Positions 21,296-32,064 of a DNA stretch of 64,000 bases are shown here, piece by piece. The DNA comes from Theropithecus gelada (lineage: Eukaryota; Chordata; Mammalia; Primates; Cercopithecidae). The translations under genes and the position numbers were made by a program. Positions within the stretch are counted from its first letter, which is position 1; every line of letters starts with the position of its first letter. The DNA is taken from NCBI RefSeq assembly GCF_003255815.1, contig NC_037668.1, positions 65,057,582 to 65,121,581 of the forward strand, in the 5' to 3' direction. The notes beneath the pieces are model-generated. The model worked only from the letters and a program-made list of their open reading frames with translations. It was not told where the DNA came from and made no database searches.

Positions 21296-23668
21296 GAAAT
21301 TAAAATACCTGCTTTCTAGGTTTTTAGATTGCAAAATTCCAGGTAAGTTCATTGATGCTGAGTATTTTACCTTTTCTGGTGCCCCCCACTTGTGGTTGCC
21401 CTCGGCATGGGCTCTGTTTGTCATGAGTAACACAGCCCCCAGCAAGGAGCGTGGAGAGGACTAAGGTCATTTCCCCAGATAGCGCCAGCACCACCACGAC
21501 ACCCTGAGGCCAGCATCTGGCACCATGCCAGAGCCATGGCTACAAGGAGCATGGGTGGGGGAGCAACAGCAGAGCCCCCGGGGCCTGGAGTTAGTGTCTA
21601 GTCACTGAGAAAGAGCAGGGAAAGGCAGGAACCAAGCCCCTCCTAGATACACTTTAGGGCCAGTAGGTCCACACCACAGGGGCGAGGTCTGGATTCATCT
21701 GTCAGGGAAAAGCACAGAAGCAGCAAGGAAGAGAAAAGGACACAGAGAGAGGCTCAAGTGGGCGAGGGCTTAAATCCTTCCTGGCTGGGACCACACTTGG
21801 CGCCCAAGCTGGCAGGTGGGGCTGAGGAGAGAAACGGCAGGGCTGGGGCCAAAGGGGGCTCTGTTTTCTGCCTGCCACCTGGGTCCCCTTCAGAGCCGCA
21901 GATGAAACCCAGGGAACTTAGCTCTGTCTTCAAGTGCAGGGAAAATCAGATTTTGTCTAGTCACTCTTGATTGGGATAGTAATTAAGCACTCAAGAAAGG
22001 AGCACTGTCTCGGGGAGCAGCCACCGGTTGCCTGCATAGCCCTAGCAGTCTCTAAGGACTCCTCTTCACTGCCTGTCGTGGGGCTGCAGCTACATGCTCT
22101 GGCAGCCACTTGGACTCCCAGTGATCCTGCCCCCTCCATCTCACCGGCCACAGGGGTGGGGATTGGGTCACCTCACCCTGCCAGAACCAATCAGCATCAT
22201 CCTTCAACAACTTGGGATTGGAAGAGAGGGAAACATTCCGCTTCTCCTGAGACAGTTGGTGTTATTCCATGTAGCCCCCAGAGCTGAAGGAGCTGAATTC
22301 CCTGCCATGTGGATCAGAGTAGCAAAGGAAGTTGGACTGCAGAGAAGAAGAGAAGCAAGACACAGATGTGAAGACAGGCAGGGAGGAGCAGAGACAGAGG
22401 AGAGAGCGCATCTCCAGGAGCCAACTCCAGCCCTTTCCCAAGGACTTGCCATATCCCTCCAGGAAACACTCAATGTCCTTACAGCCAAGTTCCCCTTAGG
22501 ACTGAGCTATACTTTAAGTGGTTTGCTATTCCTTCAACCGAGATGCTAACTGGTATGTTTCCTGCTATCCCTGACACTACTAATCCTAAATTCCATCATT
22601 CATTTACTAATAATGCATACATCTGTTTCACATGCATCCCATCTTCAGAAACAAAATGTGAAAGGGGTGGGGAATACTTCTTATTTAATCCAGATGAATT
22701 CCTCTGCCCCACGTGGCCCAGTCTTGCCTTGGTACTACACGCAAAGAAACAATCTGATGGCCAAAAGCAATTAAAAAGGAAATTCTAATCTTCGCTTGAA
22801 TCTCTCCAAGCACTGTAAAAAGGATCCAGCTAAAACCCCATAGACTCTTTGATAAAGACCCTTTCCTCTGTTCTCCTCCTTTCCCCAGAGCCTCACATCC
22901 TCCAAACCTTAAAATTCTTGCCCCACTCACCCAGCACTTGCTTTCTTCCCCTCTCCTCCTCTTTCTCAGCAATTCCTGATGTAAACGTTTGAGGTTTGGG
23001 GCTCTTTTGTTCTCTAATTTCCCTCGTACTTCCATTGTCCACAGCAAAAGACAGCCCTGAAATGGACCCTGCAGCTAGAACCTCCACCCCTGCGTCACCC
23101 TCCAGTCCTGTCTGCTTGGTGTCCCAGTCTGGCTCACAGAGTCCTGAAAACTAGGTTGGCAAGGACAGAGTGAGTCCCTAGAGAGCACAGGAGGGGAAGC
23201 ACAGTGAGAAGAAAAATCCCTCTCAAAACTGGGGGCGGAGGGAGAGAGTGGGCAGGCTGAGAGCCTCCCAAGTCAGCCCATCTTGGCTCTGCGCCTTTCA
23301 GTCATGGAGATGTGATTCTGTGCCCCAGGGGCAGCTGACCCTGGCTTGCCTTCACCTCCACCTGGGGCAAACAGATCCAAAACCCCCAGCCCCCTTCTCC
23401 ACGCCACATCCCCAAGACACTACCCGGTCCTGACTTCTAGTGGCCCAGTGATGCCACCCTTGCTGCCATTTATACAAGATCGGGTCCTTACATCAGTCTG
23501 GTTCTCCTTTTCCACAGCCAATTGACCACCAGTCCAGAGGGTCCCTCCAGGTCGTCTCTGAATTCACTCTCATAGCTTCTGCCTAGACAGCTCATAACTG
23601 GGCCACAGCCTCCTGCCTGGCTCCTTCCTGACAGTGCTATCTAAACTCCACCAAAAACCCTGCCATCT
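21296..23668. other. Longest repeat-poor stretch, no gene recognised
   Basis: About 2.4 kb without a recognisable interspersed repeat. Several frames of 60-150 codons exist on both strands (for example plus 22094-22549) but none shows a domain, signal peptide or codon pattern I recognise. No CpG island or clear promoter. Could hold regulatory DNA; nothing specific supported. Confidence 0.4.
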
Positions 23669-23940
23669 GCTGGGTGCGGTGGCTCATACCTGTTATCCCA
23701 GCACTTTGGGAGGCCAAGATGGATCACCTGAGGTCACGAGTTTGAGACCAGCCCGGCCAACATGGTAAAACTCCATCTCTACTAATAATACAAAAATTAG
23801 CCAGGCATGGTAGCAGATGCCTGTAATCCCAGTTACTCAGGAGGCTGAGGCAGGAGAATCGCTTGAACCCAGGAGGCGAAGGTTGCACCACTGCACTCTA
23901 GCCTAGGTGAGAGAGCAAGACTCAGTCTCAAAAAAAAAAA
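23669..23940 (+). mobile_element. AluS
   Basis: Plus-strand Alu from 'gctgggtgcggtggctcata'. A short deletion in the right arm joins 'ggttgca' to 'ccactgcactc'. CCCTGCCATCT (23658-23668) and AACCTGCCATCT (23941-23952) are target copies. Confidence 0.93.
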
Positions 23941-24029
23941 AACCTGCCATCTCCAATGAGTGTGCACACTTGCATACACAGGCACATTAGAGATCCAGAT
24001 TCCTTCTCCCAGAAGCACCACTTCCATTT

Positions 24030-24290
24030 TTCTCTCCCAGTGACTCCCTGCTGCCTAGTTGATACCTCGCTGTTTTCTCTCCCTGGCATTCAAGGTCCTT
24101 CATAGTTTGGCCCCTTCTCTCAGCCCAGCCTCCCTGACTCAAGCTCTTCAGTCCATCTCAGCTCACTTGTCACCACTGCAAAGCCTTTGCTCAGCTGGTG
24201 CTCACCTGGAATGCTACCTGCACCTCTACAAACCCAGCCCAGCCTTCAGGCCCCTAAGCCCATGTTCCTTTCTTTGGGTACATAAATGTG
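24030..24290 (+). mobile_element. L2 LINE fragment
   Basis: 'gcattcaaggtccttcatag', 'tttggccccttctctcagcc' and 'caaagcctttgctcagctgg' are in the order found in the L2 3' region. Confidence 0.7.
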
Positions 24291-24524
24291 ATTGAGATAC
24301 TTCCATTCTTCCATGGCATATCACTCCAATTGTAAGCTCTCAAGGGTAAGTGATGGGTCCTTCCAGACTTCAAGAACTACCATACAAAGCAAATCAGAGA
24401 ACAGTAAATCTAGTACAACCCCATTTTTGGGATTGTACTCATGTAGGGGTGTGTGTGTATAGGTGAGTGAGTGGGTGGGTGGGTGTGCGAGCACAGAGAA
24501 AAAAATCTTGAAGGACACAGTCAA

Positions 24525-24680
24525 ATTTTTCACACTGATTGTCTCCAGAGGCTGGGGTAAGAGATAGGGATAAGAAACTTTCAGTTTTTACTTTCTATTT
24601 CTTTACTGTTTGAATTTATTACGGCAAGAATATATCACTTTTGTAATTTTTTCCTTAGGAAAAAAAAAAAAGAGCACTTT
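24525..24680 (+). mobile_element. Old repeat, L1-like 3' end
   Basis: 'gattgtctccagaggctggg', 'tttactttctatttctttac', 'tttgaatttattacggcaag' and an A-run resemble an ancient LINE terminus. Family uncertain. Confidence 0.4.
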
Positions 24681-24694
24681 ATAGGGAGCCAGGG

Positions 24695-24805
24695 AGCCAG
24701 AATACTTTGGTTCCAGTCCTCGCTATGCCACTAAGTCATTAGGTGACCATAGCCAAGTCCCTTCCCTCTCTTGGTTTCAGATCCCCTTCCATGTAACATG
24801 GGGCT
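24695..24805 (+). mobile_element. MIR SINE fragment
   Basis: 'tactttggttccagtcctcg', 'tatgccactaagtcattagg' and 'catagccaagtccct' follow the MIR 5' core. Confidence 0.65.
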
Positions 24806-24981
24806 CATTCTAGACCAGTGGTTTCAAAGGTTCCAAGGTGGCTCTGCAGAGCAAGAAGATGCTGGGCAGCTGGGCTGCAGCCCCTGGTTCCTGCATCACC
24901 CTGAGCTGACTCTTTTCTCTTTTGTCCATTTGACATATTAAATTTCTAGTTCTTCAGTTAGGTGTTAGAAAACATCACCAG

Positions 24982-25108
24982 GGTGCACGCTGTGATTTCA
25001 GCTACCAGGGAGGCTGAGGCAGGAGAATCGGAGGTTGCAGTGAGCCGAGATGGTGTCACTGCACTCCAGCCTGGGCAACAGAGTGAGACTTTGTCTCAAA
25101 AAGAAAAG
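24982..25108 (+). mobile_element. 5'-truncated Alu (right arm)
   Basis: Only the right arm ('gggaggctgaggcaggagaa' to 'gtctcaaaaagaaaagaaaa'). AAAACATCACCAGG before (24968) and AAAATCATCACCAGG after (25109) are the target copies. Confidence 0.88.
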
Positions 25109-25149
25109 AAAATCATCACCAGGAAGTAATGAGGAATGCCAGGTGGGTT

Positions 25150-25275
25150 TCGGATGGGATTGACAAGTCAGATCTTTGCAGAAAGCAGGCACTCCTATGA
25201 TCCTGGTGAGGATGTAAAATGGTTCAGCCACTGTGGAAAAGAGCTTGGAGGTTCCTCAAAAAGAGTTAAATATAG
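25150..25275 (+). mobile_element. Old L1M, part 1
   Basis: End of ORF2-type text ('ggatgtaaaatggttcagcc', 'actgtggaaaagagcttgga'). It continues at 26256 after a stack of later insertions. Confidence 0.8.
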
Positions 25276-25337
25276 GTCAGGCATGGTGGCTCATGCCTGT
25301 AATCCCAGCACTTTGGGAGGCTGAGGTGAGCTAATAT

Positions 25338-26013
25338 TGTTAGGCTTGTGTCCCCACCCAAATCTCCTTTTTTTTTTTTAGACGGGAGTTTTGCTCTTGT
25401 CACCCAGGCTGGAGTACAATGGCTCGATCTCAGCTCACTGCAACCTCCCAGGTTCAAGTGATTCTCCTGCCTCAGCCTCCCAAGTAGCTGGGATTACAGG
25501 CGTGCACCACCACGCACACCTGGCTAATTTTGTATTTTTTTAGTAGAGACAGGGTTTCACCATGTTGGTCAGGCTGGTCACGAACTCTTAACCTCAAGTG
25601 ATCCACCCACCTTGGCCTCCAAAAGTGCTGAGATTACAGGCGTGAGTCACTACTCCCAGCCCCAAATCTCATCTTGAATTGTAATCCCCCTAATCCCTAC
25701 GTGTCAAGGGAGAGACCAGGTGGAGGTAATCAAATCATGGGCGCGGTCTCCCCCACGCTGTTCTCTTGAGAGTGAGTGAGTTCTCACAAGATCTGATGGT
25801 TTTATACGGAGCTCTTCCCACTTCACTGGGCAATTCTCCTTCCTGCCACCTCGTGAAGAGGGTACCTTGCTTCCCCTTTACCTTCCACCATGATCGTCAG
25901 TTTCCTGAGGCTTCCTCAGCCATGCTGAAATTTGAGTCAATTAAACCTCTTTTCTTTCTAAATGACCCAGTCTCAAGCAGTTCTTTACAGCAGTATGAAA
26001 ATAGACTAATACA
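25338..26013 (+). mobile_element. MaLR solo LTR (MSTA/MSTB-like), split by an Alu
   Basis: Old LTR of the ERVL-MaLR class, a non-coding retrovirus-like remnant. Starts TGTTAGG and ends 'gactaataca'. Landmarks: 'gagtgagttctcacaagatc', 'gatggttttata', 'caattaaacctcttttcttt'. No internal genes accompany it. A 5-bp target duplication is not recognisable. An Alu lies at 25367-25660. Confidence 0.85.
25367..25660 (-). mobile_element. AluS inside the MST LTR
   Basis: Complete minus-strand Alu. CCCAAATCTC (25357-25366 and 25661-25670) is LTR sequence duplicated at insertion. Confidence 0.94.
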
Positions 26014-26255
26014 CAGAAAGATCACTTGAGCTCAGGAGCTCAAGACCAGCTGGGGCAACGTAGCAAAACCCTGTCTCTACAAAAAATACAAAAGCTAGCT
26101 GGGTGCGATGGCACGCACCTGTGGTCCCAGCTGCTTGGGAGGCTGAGGCAAGAGAGTTGCTGGAGCCTAGGAGGCAGAGGTTGCAGTGAGCCAAAATCGC
26201 ACCACTGCACTCCAGCCCGGGCAACAGGGCAAAATCCTGTCTCAAAATAAAAAAA

Positions 26256-26823
26256 TAAACATAGAGTTACCATATAACTGAACAATTCCACTCCTAGGTA
26301 TGCAGTCCCAAGAATTGAAAACAGGGACTCAAACAAATACTTGTACATGAATAGCAAAACTGTTCACAATAGTCAAATGGTGGAAACAACAAAATGTCCA
26401 TCGACAGATGAATGGATAAACAAATTGTGGTATATCCTTACACCAGAATATTATGCAGCCATAAAAGGACATGAAGGACCAACACATGCTGAACATTGAT
26501 GAACCTGGCAAACATTCTGCTAAGCAAAAGAAGCAAGTCACAAAAGGTCACACATTGTATGATTCTATTTACATGAAATATCTAGAATAGGCAAATCCAT
26601 GGGGCCGGGAAGCAGAGTAGTGGTTGCCAGAGACTGTGAGGAGGGGAGAATGTGGAGAAACTGCTTAATGGGTATGGGATTCTCTTCTGGGTTGATGGTG
26701 GCTAACATGTTTTGGAAGTAGATAGAGGTGATGGTTGTACGTCGTGAATATACAAAATGCCACTGAATCATTCACCTTAAAATGGTTAATTTTGTGTTGT
26801 GTGAGTTCCACCTCAATAAAAAT

Positions 26824-26826
<3 letters not shown>
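26256..26826 (+). mobile_element. Old L1M, part 2 (3' end)
   Basis: 'aaacatagagttaccatata', 'caattccactcctaggtatg', 'gatgaatggataaacaaatt', 'gtatgattctatttacatga', 'aggcaaatccatgggg', 'gtgagttccacctcaataaa'. Directly continues the 25150-25275 piece. Confidence 0.9.
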
Positions 26827-26868
<42 letters not shown>

Positions 26869-27181
26869 AGATGGAGAGTCTTGCTCTGTCACCAGGCTGG
26901 AGTGTAGTGGCGCAATCTCAGCTCACTGCAACCTCCACCTCCCAGGTTCAAGCGATTCCCCTGCCTCAGTCTCCTGAGTAGCTGGGACTACAGACATACG
27001 CCACCATGCCCGGCTACTTTTTTTTGTTTGTTTGTTTGTTTTGTTTTTATGTTTTTGCATTTTAGTGGAGATGGGGTTTCACCATGTCAGCCTGGATGGT
27101 CTTGATCTCCTGATCTCATGATCTGCCCGCCTCGGCCTCCCAAAGTGCTGGGATTACAGGCATGAGCCACCACGCCCAGCG
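26827..27181 (-). mobile_element. Alu with 40-nt T-tail
   Basis: Minus-strand Alu whose tail is about 42 T residues (26826-26867). A T/G-rich expansion sits in the middle linker (27018-27050). CCTCAATAAAAAT before and CCTCAGTAAATTTTT after are diverged target copies. Confidence 0.92.
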
Positions 27182-27964
27182 ACCTCAGTAAATTTTTAAA
27201 AAGGAAGGTCATCTGTGGTGAAGGGGAGCTGAGAATGGAGGGGGACTGGGCAGGAGCATTGGTCAGCAGGCTGTGGAGAGACAGCAAGAAAGAGACCACA
27301 TGGTGAGAAGGCTGTGGGGACCAGCAGGTGGAAGAACGTTCAGGGAAGCGAGGAGAGTCAACCGCATCCTCTTCACCTGGGAAACTGAGCAAGAGGGAAC
27401 AGAGCCTGGGGAGGGGAACCAGTCGGCTTTGCCCAGCATCAGAGAGAGTCAAGGAGAGTTTGCACACAGAGAACCTGTTGATCCAGAGAAGGCAATTATC
27501 ACTCAAAGAGCAATCACAGGGTGTTCCTCACAATCCCCTTGTCTGGGCAGACTTTGTCCTGAAAACACCAGGAAAAGGCAGGAACCTGCCTGGTCCCCCA
27601 AGGTAGGGCCAGATCCCAGCACTCTGGAGTCTGTCCAGGGAGCACCCAGCTGCTCAGACAGAGGCCAGGGCAAAAGCCCCAGTTACACAGCCTTTCCCCA
27701 TCACCTTCTTTCCGTGAGGTAGCTGCCCCATCACTTGGATGAGCGGAATAAGCCTCTCTCACATGGCTCAGGGAGAGATGAGTCTCCAGGAGCCCAAGCT
27801 TCCCCAGCATGAAGCCACACAGCTCATGCTGACAATCTGGTAGGTAGCCACCTCCACACTGGACTGTGGGCCTCTGATGGGCTGGGGCTGTATGTTGTTC
27901 ATCTCCTGGTCCCCAATGCCAGCACAAATTCGATTCAGTGTATGTTCAACAAAGCTAAAAGTTC
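27182..27964. other. No gene or clear repeat seen
   Basis: Purine-rich on the plus strand to about 27350. Frames at 27273-27722 (+) and 27514-27927 (-) overlap each other and show no domain. A weak L2-terminus resemblance at 27885-27950. Confidence 0.45.
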
Positions 27965-28215
27965 AGGCCCTGTAGCCAACCTGTCCATGTTCAAATACAG
28001 ACTCTACTTCTATTTGCTGTGTAACTGTAGGCTAGTAACTACACCTTTCTGAGTCCCAGTTTCTCACCAGCAAAACACAGCTAATAAAAGTACTCATCTT
28101 CTAGGATTGCTGTGAGGATTTAAAAAAATAGAGTATATAAAGTGCTTAACACAGGATGTGGCACTTGGTGAGTACTCAATACAGAGTAGCTGTCGTTATT
28201 ATTACTACTATTAGA
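27965..28215 (+). mobile_element. MIR SINE
   Basis: 'tgttcaaatacagactctac', 'gctgtgtaactgtaggctag', 'ttgctgtgaggatttaaaaa', 'cttggtgagtactcaataca'. Followed 55 bp later by a MIR in the opposite orientation. Confidence 0.82.
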
Positions 28216-28269
28216 GCAACCCACATTGACTTCTGAACCAACTTCACAAAGTCATGGGGTCTTGCATCT

Positions 28270-28365
28270 GGAAGGACCTCAGTTTCAATTAAGGAAACTG
28301 AGACTCAGAGAGGCTAAGAGACTCGACCAAGGCCACACAGGTACTAAGAGACTAAACTGAAAGTA
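28270..28365 (-). mobile_element. MIR SINE fragment
   Basis: 'aaggaaactgagactcagag', 'aggctaagagactcgaccaa', 'ggccacacaggtacta'. Confidence 0.75.
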
Positions 28366-28494
28366 AATTTCCCACAGCAGCATTATTTCCTCTGCAAGCC
28401 TGCCTGAATCCTTTCTCATCTGCCCACTCATTCCAGCTTTGAATCACACATAATTTTGTTTTATTGCTTAACTTCCTCATCTCTGGGTATGCAG

Positions 28495-28586
28495 GAGCAT
28501 GTGTGTGTTTGTGTGCATGCGTATGAATGCACACAGGTTTGAGAGTTGGTGGGTCTTGGTTATGTGTGTGTGTGTGTGTGTGTGTT
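28495..28586 (+). repeat. (TG)n-rich tract
   Basis: Imperfect TG-rich run ending in a pure 22-24 nt TG array at about 28563-28586. Confidence 0.9.
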
Positions 28587-28646
28587 TCTATGTGCGCACT
28601 TATTTTCCTGTGTGGGGTGGGGTTTCCACATGCATTTGTATGGTGT

Positions 28647-28781
28647 GTGGGTGAGTGTGAGCATGTGCCTGTGCACATGGGGGTAAGTGTTGTGGGTGAG
28701 TGTGAGCACGTGCCTGTGCACATGGAGGTAAGTGTTGTGGGTGAGTGTGAGCATGTGCCTGTGCACATGGGGGTAAGTGTG
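28647..28781 (+). repeat. 45-bp minisatellite, three copies
   Basis: Copies begin at 28647, 28692 and 28737 with 'gtgggtgagtgtgagca' and differ by only a few substitutions. Because 45 is a multiple of three, long frames are open on both strands here. They are by-products of the repeat, not genes. Confidence 0.95.
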
Positions 28782-28854
28782 GGTCCCTGTGGGAAGGCTG
28801 CACTACGTGCATGCCCGTGTGTATAACTGGGTTGAGTTTCCTCCTAAAATGGTG

Positions 28855-28960
28855 GTAAGATCATGGAGGGCAGAGTTGTGTCCTTCACGTCTTGGTATCC
28901 TCACAGAGCCCAGAACAGTGCCTAGCACAGAGTAGGCCTCAATAAACACGAGTGGGGTGG
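28855..28960 (+). mobile_element. L2 LINE terminus
   Basis: 'atggagggcagagttgtgtc', 'cagaacagtgcctagcacag', 'agtaggcctcaataaacacg'. Confidence 0.75.
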
Positions 28961-29169
28961 TGTGGAATGAGGCGTATGCCCCTTGAGAAAGCAGAAAGGA
29001 TTTCCGCCTCTTCAGCAGCCCCTTCTACCGAGCTCAGCAGTTCCAGGAGGGGTGCTCCCTCGAGGCCCCCTCCAGCTGGGCCATCCCTGCCTTCCCTGAA
29101 TCAGGGGTGAATGCAGAACAGCTGACTGGAGTCCTCCCCAGGGGGTGAAACAAGTGGGTGCTCAGGGAC

Positions 29170-29640
29170 ATAGCCCCAGCCTGAGGGTGGTTGCTTAAGC
29201 GGCAGTAAAGGAAACAAAAGATGAAATACATCAGCCATTGGCAGGCGTAAAAACAGCAAAATCGCTCAGCAGAAAGCCGCGTGCTATCCATCATCCAGTC
29301 CTTCTCCACTTCAGCTGCCGAAGCAAGAGAGTTTTTTAATGCCCTCCAATTCATTTGCATTCGTACAGCCACTCTTTTATGGTGTCAGGGGTTGCCAAGA
29401 AGATCTCAGCGGTTTTTTAAAGACGTTGATAAACCATTTCCGCCAGGGAATAAAAGTTTTTTGGGAAAAGGGAAAAGAAAGTTTTCCGAAATCATGCATT
29501 CTGTCTGCAGAGTGACGGGTAAGTGATTCTGCAGATGTATTGGCCCCATAAAACTGAGCGAAGAGTTTGGCCCAAATGTGCTCTGTGCTGGTGAGATGAG
29601 CAGTTCATTCATTTTGCAGCTGAGTTGAGACCTAAAACTT
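29170..29640. promoter_or_regulatory. Candidate conserved non-coding element or exon
   Basis: Repeat-free block with a distinct composition and scattered CpGs. It holds an exact octamer ATTTGCAT (29353-29360), 'cttttatggtg', 'agcggttttttaaagacg' and 'gggaataaaagtttttt'. A donor-like GG|GTAAGT has its GT at 29519-29520 and an acceptor-like 'ccttctccacttcag' ends at 29313. The frame 29281-29526 is open throughout but matches no family I know. Enhancer is favoured over exon. Confidence 0.4.
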
Positions 29641-30019
29641 TGCAAGAGAGTCACTGAGAAGAGCTTCCAAGATAGCCTACATCTTTAATACGACCAGGGC
29701 TCGTGACCCCTGAGACACATACACACCATCAGGTTCCCTGAGCCTTACAGCCACCTTCAGAAACTCCCATTGGCTTTGAAAGTATAGCTGTAAGTCATCT
29801 AACAGAGGGTGATTTCCCTTCCCTTCCCTGGGTCAAAAAGCCTAAGTACCTTGATAGGTGATCCCTATCCTCTTGTAACACTTGACTAGGCTTTTCCACA
29901 TAACTGACTTTGCAGCCAAACTCTGGCTTCATGACCCACAGCAAGCCTCTTCCGCAGTCTGGGCTTCTATTTCTGCATTAACCAAGTGAACATACTGGTC
30001 TGAATGTTTGGTCTGCTAA
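29641..30019. other. No gene seen; possible old MIR
   Basis: Unassigned sequence. 29930-30010 ('cttcatgacccacagcaagc', 'ggcttctatttctgcatta') may be a very diverged plus-strand MIR. Confidence 0.35.
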
Positions 30020-30170
30020 AGGAGTCAAGTATTATCATCCTCATGTTACAGATAACTGAGGCCCAGAAAAGAGAAATCACTTGTCTAAGAGCAGACCCCT
30101 GGTAAAGGCAGGGGCAGGACTTGAATGTGGGTTTCCTAATCCTCAGGTAATGGCTTTCTCCTTACTCTCG
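30020..30170 (-). mobile_element. MIR SINE
   Basis: 'tattatcatcctcatgttac', 'agataactgaggcccagaaa', 'ggggcaggacttgaatgtgg'. Confidence 0.8.
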
Positions 30171-30798
30171 TCCACATTTACTAAACACGTGCTATGCATC
30201 AGGCAGTTGTCCACTGTCTCCCTACATTCCCAGAACCTAGGGGCAGGAGAGAGGGAGAGATGGAACAACGCCTGGGTACCCTAGTCGTATTGTGAGAAAT
30301 GGAGACCTCTCCAAAAGACCTCTCAACCAAAGGAGCATAAAGCACCCCACTTGTAATCCCAAGGGAGAAGTTCCAGATCTCTTAGTATGAATTTTATATT
30401 CATCATCAATGTCCACACATGAAGGCATAGTAGACAACTTCTGGATATGTTGGTCTGACCAGCACCAGAAAGACCCCTCTGCCCCTGAAATAGCTTCATT
30501 CCTACCATTAGTCATGCCTGTGGGTCAAGGCATGCAGGCACAGTTAAAACTCAAGTGACACCTCATTGGAAGAGAACAATAACTCTCTGCTCCTCCTTGG
30601 TCAGTTGCCCAAAAGGGCCAGAGGCGGTATTTTAAGGACAAGAGTCTCTGAAAGATGAAGAAGTTGAGAGCACCTATTACGGGCCTCTGGGTAGCTAGTG
30701 CTGGTGGGATGGGAGAGATTGAAACAGAAAAGGGTGCCAATGGCGAGAAAGTCAGCATTCTGGCAGCAGAAGCAGCTAATAACAGTAATGAACACTGC
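30171..30798. other. No gene or clear repeat seen
   Basis: Single-copy-like sequence. Short frames only. 30180-30240 has faint L2 reverse wording ('aaacacgtgctatgcatcag'). Confidence 0.45.
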
Positions 30799-31105
30799 CA
30801 GGTGTGGTGGCTTACACCTATAATGTCAGCATTTTGGGAGGCCAAGGTAGGAGGATTGCTTGAGCCCAGGAGTTCAAGACCAGCCTGGGCAGCACAGTGA
30901 AACCTCATCTCTACAAAAAATATGAAAAATTAGCCAGACATGGTGGCAGGTGCCCATAGTCCCAGCTACTCAGGAGGTGGAGGTGGGAGGATCACTTGAA
31001 CCCAGGAGGTTGTGGCTGCAGTGAGTCGAGATCACGCCACTGCACTACAGCCTGGGCAACAGGGCAAGACACTGTCAATAATAATAATAATAATAATAAT
31101 AATAG
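30799..31105 (+). mobile_element. AluJ with (AAT)n tail
   Basis: Plus-strand Alu ('ccaggtgtggtggcttacac' onward) whose tail at about 31077-31104 is a pure AAT trinucleotide tract. Confidence 0.92.
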
Positions 31106-31107
31106 TC

Positions 31108-31320
31108 ATTACATATTGAACTCTTACTATGCTCCATCATTGACCCATTTTATCTCATTTGGCCTTCACAGTAACATGCTAGGAGGTAACTTCTAATCAC
31201 CCCTTTTACAGAAAAATAAAACTAAGGCTCAGAGAGGTTAAGTAACTTGCTCAAGGTCACACAGATAGTATGTTAACATAGAGCCAGGATTTAAGTCCTA
31301 CAATCCAACTTCAGGGCTGT
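31108..31320 (-). mobile_element. MIR SINE
   Basis: 'actcttactatgctccatca', 'ggctcagagaggttaagtaa', 'cttgctcaaggtcacacaga', 'gagccaggatttaagtcc'. Confidence 0.88.
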
Positions 31321-31399
31321 ACTTCACCCAGCTCAGTGCAGCACCATGTCATAGGATCACAGGTTGGGACAGATGTCGGTGCCCTGCCCACATCCCCTC

Positions 31400-31640
31400 A
31401 GAGTCAAATGCCTGCTAGAGACCTTTAAGGGCCTGCCTCACGAACTGTTTCCCACGAGCATTTCCAAAACCTAATTCATCATCTTCTCCTGCACTCCACA
31501 AACTCCTGTATCTGTGTCCTGTATTCCAAGGCAACCTGGCAGTCAAACTCGACTCCTCTCTCTCCCTCCATCTCACATCTGACCATTCACTAAGCCCTGT
31601 CTCATCCAGCCTCTATCAGCCTTCTCCTCCCTGAGCCTAA
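31400..31640 (+). mobile_element. L2 LINE fragment
   Basis: 'tccaaaacctaattcatcat', 'ttctcctgcactccacaaac', 'tcaaactcgactcctctctc', 'cattcactaagccctgtctc': consecutive L2 landmarks upstream of its terminus. Confidence 0.7.
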
Positions 31641-31739
31641 CAGGGCTCATTGACTCTCATTTCCATTTTCCCCTCTGGCAGGTGCCAGGAACCTGGGGCT
31701 TCCCACCCAGGCATTCCCAGGAATGGGATCCTCCACCTC

Positions 31740-31880
31740 CTGCCCCACTGATCATGGATCAGGAAATAGTCTGTGCAGCACCTTGCAGCAGGACCTGGGT
31801 CCTGACACTTCCCAGCTTGTCCACTTGGGCAAATGACTTCCTTCCCAGGCCTATTTTCTCATATGAAACCTCCATCTGCC
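31740..31880 (+). mobile_element. MIR SINE fragment (weak)
   Basis: 'cacttgggcaaatgacttcc' and 'ggcctattttctcatatgaa' follow MIR order but are diverged. Confidence 0.45.
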
Positions 31881-32064
31881 AGCTAGAGAGCCCAGAGGTA
31901 GATAAGAGCTGGTCGTTGCCTTTGAGAGAGGCTCAGAGAATACCAGCAAGGCAGACGTGCTCAGACAATACCAGCAAGACAATTAAAATAGTCTGATAAG
32001 CTTCTAGAAAAGAAGAGTATGAAACAGGGCACAAAGGAGGGAGCAATTAGGTGATTAATAAGGG

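Larger units (their letters stand above)
25276..26255 (+). mobile_element. AluJ split by an LTR
   Basis: Left part 25276-25337, right part about 26014-26255. J-type wording ('ggcaacgtagcaaaaccctg', 'ctctacaaaaaatac'). The interruption is an MST-type LTR, so this Alu predates the LTR. Confidence 0.85.

Noticed and set aside
22094..22549. 151-codon plus-strand frame overlapping minus-strand frames
   Set aside because: Both strands are open for similar lengths, no domain recognised; most likely chance in GC-rich sequence.
27273..27927. Overlapping 149- and 137-codon frames on opposite strands
   Set aside because: No homologous family, no start or splice context; taken as chance.
28647..28781. 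CRISPR-like array
   Set aside because: Direct tandem copies with no unique spacers, in a primate genome; not a CRISPR.
28352..28826. Repeated peptide frames on both strands
   Set aside because: Caused by the 45-bp minisatellite having a length divisible by three.
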